A model generated the notes under the pieces. It saw nothing but the letters and a program-made list of their open reading frames with translations. It did not search any database and was not told where the DNA came from. A DNA stretch of 64,000 nucleotides from Stenotrophomonas maltophilia (lineage in GTDB: Bacteria; Pseudomonadota; Gammaproteobacteria; Xanthomonadales; Xanthomonadaceae): NCBI GenBank assembly GCA_009912235.1, contig WNDS01000002.1:682001-746000 (forward strand), written 5' to 3'. Within the stretch, counting starts at the first letter, position 1, and every line of letters begins with the position of its first letter. This document shows positions 1 to 8,922 of this stretch, in pieces. The translations under genes were made by a program, and so were the position numbers.

Positions 1-537
1 CGTCTTGGCGCTCAGGCTGAGGCGGCGGGCGATGTCTTCCTGGCGCAGGCCCTGGGTCAGCAGCAGCGCCACTTCCAGTTCGCGCGGCGACAGGTTGTCG
101 AACGGCGAATTGTTGCCTTCCACCGTGGACAGCGCCAGGTTCTGCGCGATGCTGCTGCCCAGGTAGCGGCGGCCAGCGGCCACGTCGCGTACCGCGCGCA
201 GCAGTTCCTGCGCATCGCAGCCCTTGCCGATGTACCCGGCCGCGCCGGCCTCGAGCAGGCGCTTGGGCAGCGGACCGTCTTCCAGCACCGACACGATCAC
301 CACGCGGATCTCGCTGTGGCCGCGCACGATGCGCTCGGTCACTTCCAGGCCGCTCACGCCGGGCAGGTGCAGGTCGCACAGCACCACGTGGGGCATCAGC
401 TGGCGCACATCGCGCAGCGCGTCCTCGCCGGTTTCGGCCTCGCCCACCACATCGATGTCCGGCTCGCCGGACAGGATCATCTTCATCCCGGTGCGGACCA
501 GTGCGTGGCCATCCACCAGGTAGACTCGAATCGTCAT
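1..537 (-). CDS. LuxR-family (GacA/UvrY-type) response regulator, C-terminus cut by window edge
   Basis: The 179 visible codons start at the ATG at 535-537. They encode an N-terminal receiver domain (phospho-acceptor Asp in VVLCDLHLPG, Ser in VIVSV, Lys in GYIGKG) and the beginning of a LuxR-type helix-turn-helix (LSPRELEVALLL...QEDIARRLSLS). The pattern MTIRVYLVD then HALVRTGMKMIL matches GacA/UvrY, the response regulators of the Gac/Rsm post-transcriptional network. One oddity is VDGH where the family has VDDH, so one residue of the Mg-binding acidic pair is glycine. The rest of the DNA-binding domain lies before position 1. The family assignment is good; the exact orthologue is inferred. 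Confidence 0.88.
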   Translation of the reverse strand, partial: MTIRVYLVDGHALVRTGMKMILSGEPDIDVVGEAETGEDALRDVRQLMPHVVLCDLHLPGVSGLEVTERIVRGHSEIRVVIVSVLEDGPLPKRLLEAGAAGYIGKGCDAQELLRAVRDVAAGRRYLGSSIAQNLALSTVEGNNSPFDNLSPRELEVALLLTQGLRQEDIARRLSLSAKT

Positions 538-778
538 TGCTGTACCTCGTTGAATGCAGCCGCCGGGGCCAGCCTAGGCACGGTGCCCGCCACGCAGCAA
601 GCGCGCGTGTTGCGCAAAAGCAGCGTTCTGGTGGGTGAATCACATTCCCCGCGCCACATGCCAAACCCCCGTCTTGCTGTTGCTGCTGCAGTGAAACAAC
701 CCGTCTATTGGAAGGACGGACCAGCGGGCCCATCCACGTCAACGCCCCCTGTAGGCACTGCCAGCCCCTCCCTCAGGG
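538..778. other. Intergenic stretch with no recognised gene
   Basis: About 240 bp lie between the response regulator start and the 3' end of the PAP2 gene. I see no convincing ORF, tRNA or clear terminator. The part near 535-660 presumably holds the promoter of the response regulator. Confidence 0.5.
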
Positions 779-1486
779 CTACCCATGTCGACGCCAAGGA
801 TGGCGGCGTCGGAATATGACCAGATAGCACCCTACCACCCAAACCAGCGCCGCACACCACCCCGCCAGGATGTCGGAGGGGTAATGCACGCCCAGGTAGA
901 CCCGCGACACGCTGACCAGGATGCTGAACGCCGGCGCCAGCACCAGTACCGGCCAGCGCCAGCGCGTGTTCCAGGCCAGCAGCACCAGCGTGGCGGCCAG
1001 CGTGGCCGAGCCCATGGCGTGGCCGCTGGGGAAGCTGAACGTCGATTCGGGCGCGATCGATTCCCACAGGCTGGGCCGTTCGCGCTGGAAGAACTGCTTG
1101 CTGCCCATGTTCAGCAGCGCCGACCCGACGAAGGCCAGGCCGACGAAGGTGCCTTCGCGCCACCGCCGGCGCCACAGCAGCGCCAGCACGATCAACACGT
1201 CGGCGGGAATGAGGAACCAGGCATAGCCCAGCCGCGACAGCAGCACGAAGAAGCGGTCCAGCGCCGGCGAATGCAGCCCGTGCATCTGCCACAGCAGCGG
1301 CGCATCGAAATGGAAGGACTCGAACGCGTGGACTTCGTCGGCCAGGGCCACGAACACCGCCAGTGGCACCAGCACCCCGGCAAACAGCAGGGCCAGGCGC
1401 CAGGCATTGCGGGCCATCCAGTGGCGGAACCCGGCCGCCGCTTCGGGGGCGGCCAGGATGGGCGGCTTATCCACCGACCCGCGCAT
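779..1486 (-). CDS. PAP2-family membrane phosphatase
   Basis: This 235-residue polytopic membrane protein carries the three PAP2 signature motifs in order: KQFFQRERP (KX6RP), PSGHAMG (PSGH) and [12 protein letters not shown] (SRX5HX3D). The family dephosphorylates lipid pyrophosphates or phosphatidate-type substrates at the inner membrane, for example undecaprenyl pyrophosphate or PGP. The substrate here cannot be read from sequence. The start overlaps the end of ispG by 20 bp, so the two genes are probably co-transcribed. That pairing places an isoprenoid-pathway enzyme next to a possible isoprenoid-diphosphate phosphatase. Confidence 0.9.
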   Translation of the reverse strand: MRGSVDKPPILAAPEAAAGFRHWMARNAWRLALLFAGVLVPLAVFVALADEVHAFESFHFDAPLLWQMHGLHSPALDRFFVLLSRLGYAWFLIPADVLIVLALLWRRRWREGTFVGLAFVGSALLNMGSKQFFQRERPSLWESIAPESTFSFPSGHAMGSATLAATLVLLAWNTRWRWPVLVLAPAFSILVSVSRVYLGVHYPSDILAGWCAALVWVVGCYLVIFRRRHPWRRHG

Positions 1487-2732
1487 AGTTCTGCGCGACG
1501 TAATCGTCGATCAGCGCCACGAATTCCTGGGCGATGTTCTCCCCGCGCAGGGTCACCTTCTTCTCGCCATCGACGAACACCGGCGCGGCCGGGGTTTCGC
1601 CGGTACCCGGCAGCGAGATGCCGATGTTGGCGTAACGGGACTCACCCGGCCCGTTGACGATGCAGCCCATCACCGCCAGCGTCATGTTTTCCGCGCCGGG
1701 GTGGTGCACGCGCCAGACCGGCATCTTCTCGCGCACGTGGTTCTGCACCACCTTGGCCAGTTCCTGGAAGAATTCGGAGGTGGTGCGGCCGCAGCCCGGG
1801 CAGGCCGTGACCAGCGGGGTGAAGGCGCGCTGGCCGGTGGTCTGCAGCAGTTCCTGGGCGACGATCACTTCCTGCGTGCGCGACTGCCCCGGCTCGGGGG
1901 TCAGCGAGATGCGGATGGTGTCACCGATGCCTTCCTGCATCAGCACGGCCAGTGCCGCCGACGAAGCGACGATGCCCTTGCTGCCGATGCCGGCTTCGGT
2001 CAGGCCCAGGTGCAGGGCGAAATCCGAACGCTGGGCCAGGTCGCGGTAGACCGCGATCAGTTCCTGCACGCCGCTGACCTTGGCCGAAAGCACGATGCGC
2101 TCGCGCGGCAGGCCGATCTCCACCGCCTGTTCGGCTGAATCCAGCGCCGAGCGGATCAGCGCTTCGCGCAGCACGCGGCCGGCGTCCCAGGGCTGCTCGC
2201 GCTCGCTGTTCTCGTCCATCAGGCGCGCCGCCAGGGCCTGGTCCAGCGACCCCCAGTTGGCGCCGATGCGCACCGGCTTGCCGTAGCGGATGGCGAATTC
2301 GATCAGCTGGGCGAACTGCAGGTCCTTCTTCTTGCCGAAACCGACGTTGCCCGGGTTGATGCGGTACTTGACCAGCGCTTCGGCGCAGGCCGGCTCGGCC
2401 GCCAGCAGCTGGTGGCCGTTGTAGTGGAAATCGCCGATCAGCGGCACGTCGATGCCCATCATCGCCAGCTTCTCGACGATGCGCGGGATGGCCGCGGCCG
2501 CTTCGACGGTGTTGACGGTCAGGCGTACCATCTCCGAGCCGGCACGCCACAGTTCGGCCACCTGCTTGACGCTGGAGGCGACATCGGCGGTGTCGGTGTT
2601 GGTCATCGACTGCACCACCACCGGCTTGCCGCCGCCCACGGTCACCCCGCCGATCTGCACGGCTCGGGTCTGGCGGCGGGGCCAGGCAGTGGCGTCGGAG
2701 GGCGGCGTGGGGCGAGTGACGGCGTCGTACAT
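1467..2732 (-). CDS. ispG: 4-hydroxy-3-methylbut-2-enyl diphosphate synthase (GcpE)
   Basis: This 421-residue protein of the MEP isoprenoid pathway reductively converts MEcPP to HMBPP in the cytoplasm using a [4Fe-4S] cluster. The N-terminal TIM-barrel part is recognisable ([22 protein letters not shown]). The C-terminal part has the cluster cysteines in [14 protein letters not shown] and [10 protein letters not shown]. The length is that of the compact bacterial form. It is divergent from the histidine kinase gene at 2857, so the roughly 120 bp between them should contain both promoters. Confidence 0.97.
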   Translation of the reverse strand: MYDAVTRPTPPSDATAWPRRQTRAVQIGGVTVGGGKPVVVQSMTNTDTADVASSVKQVAELWRAGSEMVRLTVNTVEAAAAIPRIVEKLAMMGIDVPLIGDFHYNGHQLLAAEPACAEALVKYRINPGNVGFGKKKDLQFAQLIEFAIRYGKPVRIGANWGSLDQALAARLMDENSEREQPWDAGRVLREALIRSALDSAEQAVEIGLPRERIVLSAKVSGVQELIAVYRDLAQRSDFALHLGLTEAGIGSKGIVASSAALAVLMQEGIGDTIRISLTPEPGQSRTQEVIVAQELLQTTGQRAFTPLVTACPGCGRTTSEFFQELAKVVQNHVREKMPVWRVHHPGAENMTLAVMGCIVNGPGESRYANIGISLPGTGETPAAPVFVDGEKKVTLRGENIAQEFVALIDDYVAQNYARVGG

Positions 2733-2856
2733 GCCGGTATTCTAGCGCCCGTCGATGACGCTGGCGCGTTCCGCATTCAGCCGATGACCGGACTGCGCCC
2801 CCGTGCGGCCTATTGTCGCTGGCAGCCTTGCGCCGGAAGGCATACGATGGGCAGGC

Positions 2857-4083
2857 ATGACCGGTCCCGACGCTCCCTTCCTGCAAACCCTGTGCAGCCT
2901 GCGCTGCCTGGCCGTGGCCGGCCAGGCGGCCACGATCCTGGTTGCCACCTGGGTGCTGGGGCTGCCGTTGCCGCAGGTGCCGCTGTGGGCGGGCGTGGCG
3001 GTACTGGCCCTGTTCAACCTGTATGCGCAGCTGCGCGTGCATGGCGCCGACACCGCGCCGGTCACCGCCTTCGGCCACATCCTGGTGGACGTGATCATCC
3101 TGACCTGGATGGTGGGCTGGAGCGGCGGCATCGCCAACCCGTTCGGCTCGCTGTTCCTGATCATGATCGCGCTGGCCGCTCTGGCCCTGCCCCTGCGCTG
3201 GACGCTGGCGGTGGCCGCCACCTGCCTGCTGGGCTATGCCGCCAGCGCCACCTTCGGGCTGCCGCTGCCGCCGGGCTATTTCCGCGCCGGCGACCTGCAC
3301 CAGTGGGGCGTGGTGGCCAACTTCCTGATTTCCGCCGCGGCGGTGCTGGCGTTCTCCACCCGGCTGGCGATCGCCCTGCGCCGGCGCGAACTGGAACTGT
3401 CGGCGCTGCGCGAGCGCTTCGCACGCAATGAGGGCATCGTGGCGCTGGCCAGGCACGCCGCCTCGGTGGCGCATGAACTGAACACCCCGCTGGCGACGAT
3501 GACCCTGCTGGCCGACGACGTCGCCGAGCGCTGCGACGATGACGAAATGCGCGAGGACGTGGATACCCTGCGCGAGCTGCTGGTGCAGTGCCGCGAGCGT
3601 GTGCTGGCACTGGCGGCACCGGCGTCGGAACGCAGCGACCGGCCGGCCTGGACCACCGCGCTGCAGGTGCTGGAGCAGTGGCGCCTGGTGCGCCCGACCA
3701 TCGCCCTGAACCGCAACGACGATGCGCCGCTGAAGCTGCCGCTGGACCCCGGCGTAGGCCACCTGCTGATGGTGCTGCTGAACAACGCCGCCGATGCCGG
3801 CGAGAAGGCCGGCCGCGCGCAGGTGGACCTGGAGCTGCGCATCGACGGCGAAGAGCTGATCGGCGAAGTGCGCGATTACGGCCACGGCTTCGACGCACGC
3901 GATGCCGCCCTGCCCGGCACCTTGTTCAGCAGCAGCAAACGCCAGGGCATGGGCGTCGGCCTGGCCCTGTCCCATGCCACCATCGAACGCCTGGACGGGC
4001 AGATGTGGATGCGCCCGGCCCAAGGCGCCGGCAGCCGCGTCGGCTTCCGCCTGCCGCTGGCCCCACGCGAGGAAACCCCATGA
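2857..4083 (+). CDS. regB: RegB/PrrB-type redox sensor histidine kinase
   Basis: This is a membrane sensor kinase of about 408 residues with roughly six N-terminal transmembrane segments, an H-box (ASVAHELNTPLATM) and an HATPase_c domain (LLNNAADAG; DYGHGF; GMGVGLALS). Two features place it in the RegB/PrrB/ActS group. SGGIANPF in the membrane domain corresponds to the quinone-sensing GGxxNPF motif, and Cys in LLVQCRERVL lies where RegB has its redox-active cysteine after the H-box. I chose the ATG at 2857; a GTG at 2803 would add 18 residues. The stop overlaps the ATG of the RegA-like gene (ATGA). Signal sensed: quinone or redox state, inferred from the family. Confidence 0.86.
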   Translation: MTGPDAPFLQTLCSLRCLAVAGQAATILVATWVLGLPLPQVPLWAGVAVLALFNLYAQLRVHGADTAPVTAFGHILVDVIILTWMVGWSGGIANPFGSLFLIMIALAALALPLRWTLAVAATCLLGYAASATFGLPLPPGYFRAGDLHQWGVVANFLISAAAVLAFSTRLAIALRRRELELSALRERFARNEGIVALARHAASVAHELNTPLATMTLLADDVAERCDDDEMREDVDTLRELLVQCRERVLALAAPASERSDRPAWTTALQVLEQWRLVRPTIALNRNDDAPLKLPLDPGVGHLLMVLLNNAADAGEKAGRAQVDLELRIDGEELIGEVRDYGHGFDARDAALPGTLFSSSKRQGMGVGLALSHATIERLDGQMWMRPAQGAGSRVGFRLPLAPREETP

Positions 4084-4643
4084 GCGCCTCCACCCTCGGC
4101 CTGCTGGTCGACGACGACGAACTGTACCTGCGCACGCTGCAGCGCAGCCTGGCCCGCAAGGGCCTGGAAACCCAGACCGCGCAGGATGCGGCCAGTGCAC
4201 TGGCGTTGGCCCGCCAGCACCCGCCGGCCTTCGCACTGATCGACCTGAAGCTGGGCAACGATTCCGGGCTGGCGCTGATCCAGCCGCTGCGCGCGCTGCG
4301 CGCGGACATGCGCATCCTGCTGGTGACCGGCTACGCCAGCATCGCCACCGCCGTGGAAGCGATCAAGCTGGGGGCCGATGATTACCTGCCGAAGCCGGCT
4401 ACGGTGCCGATGATCCTGCGTGCGCTGGGCGAGGAAGACGACGGCCCCGCCGATGACGGCGAAATGGAAGTGCCCGATGCGATGACGCCGATCAGCCGGT
4501 TGCAGTGGGAACACATCCAGCAGGCCATGCATGAGACCGACGGCAACGTGTCGGCCGCCGCGCGCCTGCTGGGCATGCACCGGCGCTCGCTGCAGCGCAA
4601 GCTGGCCAAGCGCCCGAGCCCGGAGCGCGACCCGAGCCGGTGA
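4080..4643 (+). CDS. regA: RegA/PrrA/ActR-type response regulator
   Basis: This 187-residue protein begins at an ATG that overlaps the stop of the kinase gene, so the pair is translationally coupled. The receiver domain has LVDDDELYLRTL, phospho-Asp in ALIDLKLGND, and Lys in DDYLPKPAT. The C-terminal Fis-like helix-turn-helix (NVSAAARLLGMHRRSLQRKLAKR) is the near-invariant RegA DNA-binding helix. RegA-type regulators control respiration and redox-balance genes. Target genes in this organism are not visible from the window. Confidence 0.9.
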   Translation: MSASTLGLLVDDDELYLRTLQRSLARKGLETQTAQDAASALALARQHPPAFALIDLKLGNDSGLALIQPLRALRADMRILLVTGYASIATAVEAIKLGADDYLPKPATVPMILRALGEEDDGPADDGEMEVPDAMTPISRLQWEHIQQAMHETDGNVSAAARLLGMHRRSLQRKLAKRPSPERDPSR

Positions 4644-4653
4644 GGCGGCGAAT

Positions 4654-4674
4654 CCGCCGGGCATGGCCCGGCGG
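4654..4674. repeat. GC palindrome, SMAG-like core
   Basis: A palindrome CCGCCGGGC-AT-GGCCCGGCGG lies between the convergent ends of the RegA-like gene and pgi. It shares the CCGGGC(N)GCCCGG core with the GTAG-type elements at 6653 and 12608 but lacks a clear GTAG head. It could also act as a bidirectional mRNA 3' structure. Confidence 0.6.
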
Positions 4675-4681
4675 CAGTCCC

Positions 4682-6196
4682 TCAGCCCTTCAGCTGCGCC
4701 AGGATCTCGCGCGTCATCGGGTCGGCAATCGCCACATCCTCACCCTGCAGCGCCGGCAGCAGGCCGCTGGCCAGCTGCTTGCCCAGCTCCACACCGAACT
4801 GGTCGAAGGCGTTGATGTTCCACACCACCGACTGCACGTACACGGCGTGTTCGTACATGGCGATCAGCGCGCCCAGCGCCTGCGGGGTCAGCCGTTCGAT
4901 CAGGATCAACGTGCTCGGGCGGCCGCCCGGGTAATCGCGGTGCGGATCGTCGCTGGCCTGGCCGTTGGCCAGTGCTTCGGTCTGCGCCAGCAGGTTGGCC
5001 AGCAGCGCCTGGTGGTTGACGGTGTACGGATCATCGTTGTGCACGCAGCCGATGAAATCGGCCGGAATGATGCTCGTGCCCTGGTGCAGCGCCTGGAAGA
5101 AGCTGTGCTGCACGTCGGTGCCCGCCCCGCCCCACCACACCGGCACGGTGTCGGTGGTGACCGGCTGGCCATCGCGCTGCACGCGCTTGCCCAGGCTTTC
5201 CATCACCAGCTGCTGCAGGTAGGCCGGCAGCAGCGCCAGGCGCTGGTCGTAGGTCATCACCGCGTGCGTGGCATGGCCCAGCACGTTGCGGTTCCAGATA
5301 TCGGTCAGACCGTGTAGCACCGGCAGGTTGCGCTCCAGCGGCGCGTCCAGCGCGTGCGCATCCATCTGCGCGGCGCCGTCCAGCAGCTGTTCGAAACGTT
5401 CGAAGCCGATGGCCAGCGCAATCGGGAAACCGACCGCCGACCACAGCGAATAGCGGCCGCCCACCCAGTCCCACATCGGCAGCACGCGGCCCGGGGCGAT
5501 GGCGAAGGCCTTGGCGGCGCGCTCGGGGTTGGCACTGACCGCGTACAGGCGTTCGCTGCCACCGAGCCAGTCGTGCAGGATCTGCCCATTGAGCAGGGTC
5601 TCCTGGGTGCCGAAGGTCTTGGAGATCAGCACACCGGCGGTGCGCGTCGGGCCCAGCGTGGCCAGCGTGCGCTGCATGGCGGCGCCGTCCACGTTGGAGA
5701 CGAAATGCACGCGCAGGCGCGCACCGTCGACCGGGCGCAACGCGTCGGCCACCAGACGCGGCCCCAGGTCGGAACCGCCGATGCCCACGCTGACCACGTC
5801 GGTGACGCCGCTGTCTTCCAGCGCGCGCACCAGTTCGCCCATGCGCTGGCGGATGCCACGCGCGGTGGCATAGGCCTCGGCCGCCACCGGCGCATCGACC
5901 ACGTCGCCACGCAGCGCGGTATGCAGCGCGGCGCGGCCTTCGGTCAGGTTGACCTGCTCGCCACGGAACAGGCGCGTGATCGCACCGCCCACGTCACGCT
6001 CGGCGGCCAGCGCAAGCAGCGCCTGCAACGCCGCGGCATCGTACTTCTGCCGGGCGAAATTGACATACAACGGACCGACCCGCAGCGCCAGATCCTGCAC
6101 GCGGCCGGGTTCGGCGGCGAGCAGGTCGGGGATGCGCGCGCCTTTCAGGCGCTGGGCGTGGGAATGCAGCGAGTCGAATCCGTTGTTCGTTGTCAT
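4682..6196 (-). CDS. pgi: Glucose-6-phosphate isomerase
   Basis: This 504-residue cytosolic enzyme interconverts glucose-6-phosphate and fructose-6-phosphate. Family landmarks are [16 protein letters not shown], the phosphate loop [22 protein letters not shown] with the catalytic Arg/Glu region, and [12 protein letters not shown] near the C-terminus. The start ATG at 6194-6196 overlaps the panD stop by 4 bp (ATGA). This makes pgi the last gene of the pcnB-folK-panBCD run on the minus strand. The start is fixed by this overlap; upstream in-frame codons belong to the panD region. Confidence 0.96.
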   Translation of the reverse strand: MTTNNGFDSLHSHAQRLKGARIPDLLAAEPGRVQDLALRVGPLYVNFARQKYDAAALQALLALAAERDVGGAITRLFRGEQVNLTEGRAALHTALRGDVVDAPVAAEAYATARGIRQRMGELVRALEDSGVTDVVSVGIGGSDLGPRLVADALRPVDGARLRVHFVSNVDGAAMQRTLATLGPTRTAGVLISKTFGTQETLLNGQILHDWLGGSERLYAVSANPERAAKAFAIAPGRVLPMWDWVGGRYSLWSAVGFPIALAIGFERFEQLLDGAAQMDAHALDAPLERNLPVLHGLTDIWNRNVLGHATHAVMTYDQRLALLPAYLQQLVMESLGKRVQRDGQPVTTDTVPVWWGGAGTDVQHSFFQALHQGTSIIPADFIGCVHNDDPYTVNHQALLANLLAQTEALANGQASDDPHRDYPGGRPSTLILIERLTPQALGALIAMYEHAVYVQSVVWNINAFDQFGVELGKQLASGLLPALQGEDVAIADPMTREILAQLKG

Positions 6197-6573
6197 GCGG
6201 CCTGGGTCGGAATGGTGTCGTTGGTATGGGTGATGGCGTTGTTGCCATCCACGTAGACCAGCTTCGGCTTGAAGCTGTCCGCTTCCTGCTCGGTCATCGT
6301 AGCGAATGCCGCGATGATGATGATGTCGCCCACCTGCACGTGGCGCGCTGCGCCGCCGTTGAGCGAGACCACGCCGCTGCCGGCTTCGGCGCGGATGGCA
6401 TAGGTGGAGAAACGCGCGCCGTTGGTCACGTCCCAGATATGCACCTGTTCGAACTCGCGGATGCCGGTGGCAGCCAGCAGGTTGTCGTCGATCGCGATCG
6501 AGCCTTCGTAGCTCAGCTCGGAATGGGTGACGGTGGCGCGGTGGATCTTGGTCTTGAGCAGGGACAGGTGCAT
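6193..6573 (-). CDS. panD: Aspartate 1-decarboxylase precursor
   Basis: This 126-residue pyruvoyl enzyme makes beta-alanine for pantothenate synthesis. The self-cleavage site is visible as YEGSIAID, with Gly24-Ser25 at the standard position. Ser25 becomes the pyruvoyl group. N-terminal [16 protein letters not shown] supports the ATG at 6573 over longer in-frame options. It belongs to the pan cluster but is separated from panC by about 165 bp that contain a dimeric SMAG-like repeat. It is coupled to pgi downstream. Confidence 0.96.
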   Translation of the reverse strand: MHLSLLKTKIHRATVTHSELSYEGSIAIDDNLLAATGIREFEQVHIWDVTNGARFSTYAIRAEAGSGVVSLNGGAARHVQVGDIIIIAAFATMTEQEADSFKPKLVYVDGNNAITHTNDTIPTQAA

Positions 6574-6652
6574 GGGACGGGCACGACGGCAAAGGAAAGT
6601 GCGGATTCTAGCACCCGCTGGCCGGGCGGCAGGGCCAATGGCAACCCGTTCA

Positions 6653-6725
6653 GGTAGCGCCGGGCCGTACCCGGCGGGCGCAGCGTCAGCAGACCGGGGC
6701 CCGCCGGGCATGGCCCGGCGCTACC
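6653..6725. repeat. Head-to-head dimer of SMAG (GTAG) elements
   Basis: Two inverted copies begin with GGTAGCGCCGGGCC and end with GGCCCGGCGCTACC. Each copy contains its own palindrome, and they flank a spacer of about 20 bp. GTAG-headed palindromes of this type are the SMAG family described in S. maltophilia. The position between panC and panD means any transcript through the pan genes carries a large stem-loop here. Confidence 0.85.
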
Positions 6726-6738
6726 GATAAGGCAGACA

Positions 6739-7575
6739 TCAGAATTCCAGGTTGTCGATCAACCGGGTGGTGCCCAGGCGGGCGGCGATCAGCGCCACGC
6801 GCGGGCCATCGAAGGTCGGCTCGGCCAGCTCCGGGGTGCGCAGCACGGCATAGTCCACCTGGAAACCGGCGGCCTGCAGCGCAGCGCTGGCCTCGGCCTC
6901 GATGCGCTCGCGCGGCAACCCGGCCACGTAGCCTTCGCGCATGCCCAGCAGGGTGCGGTGGATGGTGCTGGCATGCGGGCGCTGCGTGGCATCCAGGTAC
7001 TGGTTGCGCGAACTCTTGGCCAGGCCGTCCTCGTCACGCACGATCTCGGCACCGACGATCTGGATCGGGAAGGACAGCTCGGCCACCATCTGCTTGATCA
7101 CCGCCAGCTGCTGGTAGTCCTTGCGGCCGAACACGGCCACGTCCGGCTGCACCTGCAGGAACAGGCGCGCCACCACGGCGCAGACGCCATCGAAATGGCC
7201 CGGGCGGCTGGCGCCTTCCAGCACCTCGCTCACGCCTGGCGCGTGCATCTGCGTGGCGCGGTCCACGCCCAGCGGGTACATGGTCTCCACGCTGGGCAGC
7301 CAGACCGCATCGCAGCCGGCCTGCTCCAGCCCGGCCACGTCGGCCTCGGGCGTGCGCGGGTAGCGGCTGAAGTCTTCGTTCGGCCCGAACTGCGTCGGGT
7401 TGACGAAGATGCTGGCCACCACCTTGTCGGCGTACTGGCGCGCCAGCGCCACCAGTGAATGGTGGCCGGCATGCAGGTTGCCCATGGTCGGCACCAGCGC
7501 CACGCGCAGGCCGTCGCGCCTCCACTGCGCCACCTGCTCGCGCAGGCCGGCCACATCGTTGAAGGTCGCGATCAT
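6739..7575 (-). CDS. panC: Pantothenate synthetase
   Basis: This 278-residue cytosolic ligase joins pantoate and beta-alanine with ATP. Signature segments are [15 protein letters not shown] (HIGH-type nucleotidyl-binding loop), [38 protein letters not shown] and KSSRNQYLD (KMSKS-like). The start ATG overlaps the panB stop by 4 bp. The downstream gap to panD holds the SMAG dimer. Confidence 0.97.
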   Translation of the reverse strand: MIATFNDVAGLREQVAQWRRDGLRVALVPTMGNLHAGHHSLVALARQYADKVVASIFVNPTQFGPNEDFSRYPRTPEADVAGLEQAGCDAVWLPSVETMYPLGVDRATQMHAPGVSEVLEGASRPGHFDGVCAVVARLFLQVQPDVAVFGRKDYQQLAVIKQMVAELSFPIQIVGAEIVRDEDGLAKSSRNQYLDATQRPHASTIHRTLLGMREGYVAGLPRERIEAEASAALQAAGFQVDYAVLRTPELAEPTFDGPRVALIAARLGTTRLIDNLEF

Positions 7576-8387
7576 TGGGCGTAGGCGTGCTGTTCGTCGG
7601 GGAAGCTGCCGTCACGCACGGCCTCGGCATAGGCGCGGGTGGCACCGGCCACCGAACCGCCTTCGGCCAGGAAGTCCTTGACGAACTTCGGGCGGCGGTG
7701 GCCGCTGTCCAGGCCGATGAAATCGTGCATCACCAGCACCTGGCCGTCGCAGTCCGGGCCGGCACCGATGCCGATGGTGGGCGCGGCCACTTCGGCGGTG
7801 ATGCGTGCGGCCACCGGGCTGGGCACGCATTCGAGCACCACCAGCGTGGCGCCGGCGTCCACCGCGGCCTTGGCATCGTTGCGCAGCTGCTCGGCCGCAT
7901 CGCCGCGCCCCTGCACCTTGAAGCCGCCCAGGCGCAGCACCGACTGCGGGGTCAAGCCCAGGTGCGAGCAGACCGGAATCTCGCGCTCCACCAGGTAACG
8001 GATGATGTCCAGCTTGAAGCCGGCCCCTTCGATCTTGACCATTTCCGCACCGGCCTGCAGCAGCTGCAGCGAAGCCTCCAGCGCACGCTCGGGCGTTGCG
8101 TCGGCACCGAACGGCAGGTCGGCCACCAGCAGCGCACGCTGCAGCACGCGCGACACGGCGCGGGTGTGGTAGACCATGTCGGCCACGCTGACCGGCAGGG
8201 TCGAATCATGGCCCTGCACGACCATGCCGAGCGAATCGCCGATCAGGATCAGGTCGATGCCGTTGGCATCGAACGTACGCGCGAAGCTGGCGTCATAGGC
8301 GGTCAACATGACCAGCTTCTGGCCGTTGCGCTTGGCCTCGGCCAGGGCGGGAACGGTCCAGGGCTTGCTGCCTGCGTGGGTGCTCAT
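7572..8387 (-). CDS. panB: 3-methyl-2-oxobutanoate hydroxymethyltransferase
   Basis: This 271-residue enzyme takes ketoisovalerate plus methylene-tetrahydrofolate to ketopantoate, the first committed step of pantothenate synthesis. Landmarks are [33 protein letters not shown] (Mg ligand Asp), GAEMVKIEG and SHLGLTPQ. It lies directly behind folK and is coupled to panC by an ATGA overlap, so folate and pantothenate genes sit in one transcription unit. Confidence 0.97.
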   Translation of the reverse strand: MSTHAGSKPWTVPALAEAKRNGQKLVMLTAYDASFARTFDANGIDLILIGDSLGMVVQGHDSTLPVSVADMVYHTRAVSRVLQRALLVADLPFGADATPERALEASLQLLQAGAEMVKIEGAGFKLDIIRYLVEREIPVCSHLGLTPQSVLRLGGFKVQGRGDAAEQLRNDAKAAVDAGATLVVLECVPSPVAARITAEVAAPTIGIGAGPDCDGQVLVMHDFIGLDSGHRRPKFVKDFLAEGGSVAGATRAYAEAVRDGSFPDEQHAYAQ

Positions 8388-8421
8388 GTGCTGATAACCG
8401 TGGGAGATAACCCGCGCATTA

Positions 8422-8919
8422 TCACCCTATTGCGGTGATCCCGCAGGCGTCCACCCGCACCACTGCATCCTGCACGCGGCCATGGCCGGGAATGGCCAGA
8501 TCCGGCGCGATTTCGGCCAGCGGCACCAACACGAAAGCACGTTCATGCAGGTAAGGGTGCGGCACTTTCAGCTCGGGAAGGTCCAGCACCTGCTCGGCAT
8601 ACAGCAGCAGGTCCAGGTCGAGCATGCGCGGGCCCCAGTGCACGGCCGGGTCGCGCACGCGGCCAAACTGCTGTTCCAGCGCCAGCAGCGCGGCCAGCAG
8701 TGCCTGCGGCGGCAAGGTGGTGCGCACGGCGGCCACCGCGTTGACGAACGGCGGCTGCGCTTCATTGCCCCAGGCCGGGGTGGCATACAGGCGCGAGGCC
8801 TGCAGCAGCGTGGTGGACGGCAGGCCGCCCAGCGCGGCGATGGCGGCGCGCACGGTGGCGGCCGCGTCGCCCAGGTTGGCCCCCAGGCCAACCCAGGCAG
8901 TGACGGGTACGTCGGGCAT
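8422..8919 (-). CDS. folK: 2-amino-4-hydroxy-6-hydroxymethyldihydropteridine pyrophosphokinase
   Basis: The protein is about 165 residues and catalyses pyrophosphoryl transfer to the pterin in folate synthesis. HPPK signatures are [11 protein letters not shown] at the N-terminus, and [15 protein letters not shown] plus [16 protein letters not shown] around the catalytic Asp pair and the mobile loop. A GTG one codon upstream (8922) is an alternative start. The gene begins immediately at the pcnB stop. Confidence 0.95.
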   Translation of the reverse strand: MPDVPVTAWVGLGANLGDAAATVRAAIAALGGLPSTTLLQASRLYATPAWGNEAQPPFVNAVAAVRTTLPPQALLAALLALEQQFGRVRDPAVHWGPRMLDLDLLLYAEQVLDLPELKVPHPYLHERAFVLVPLAEIAPDLAIPGHGRVQDAVVRVDACGITAIG

Positions 8920-8922
8920 CAC

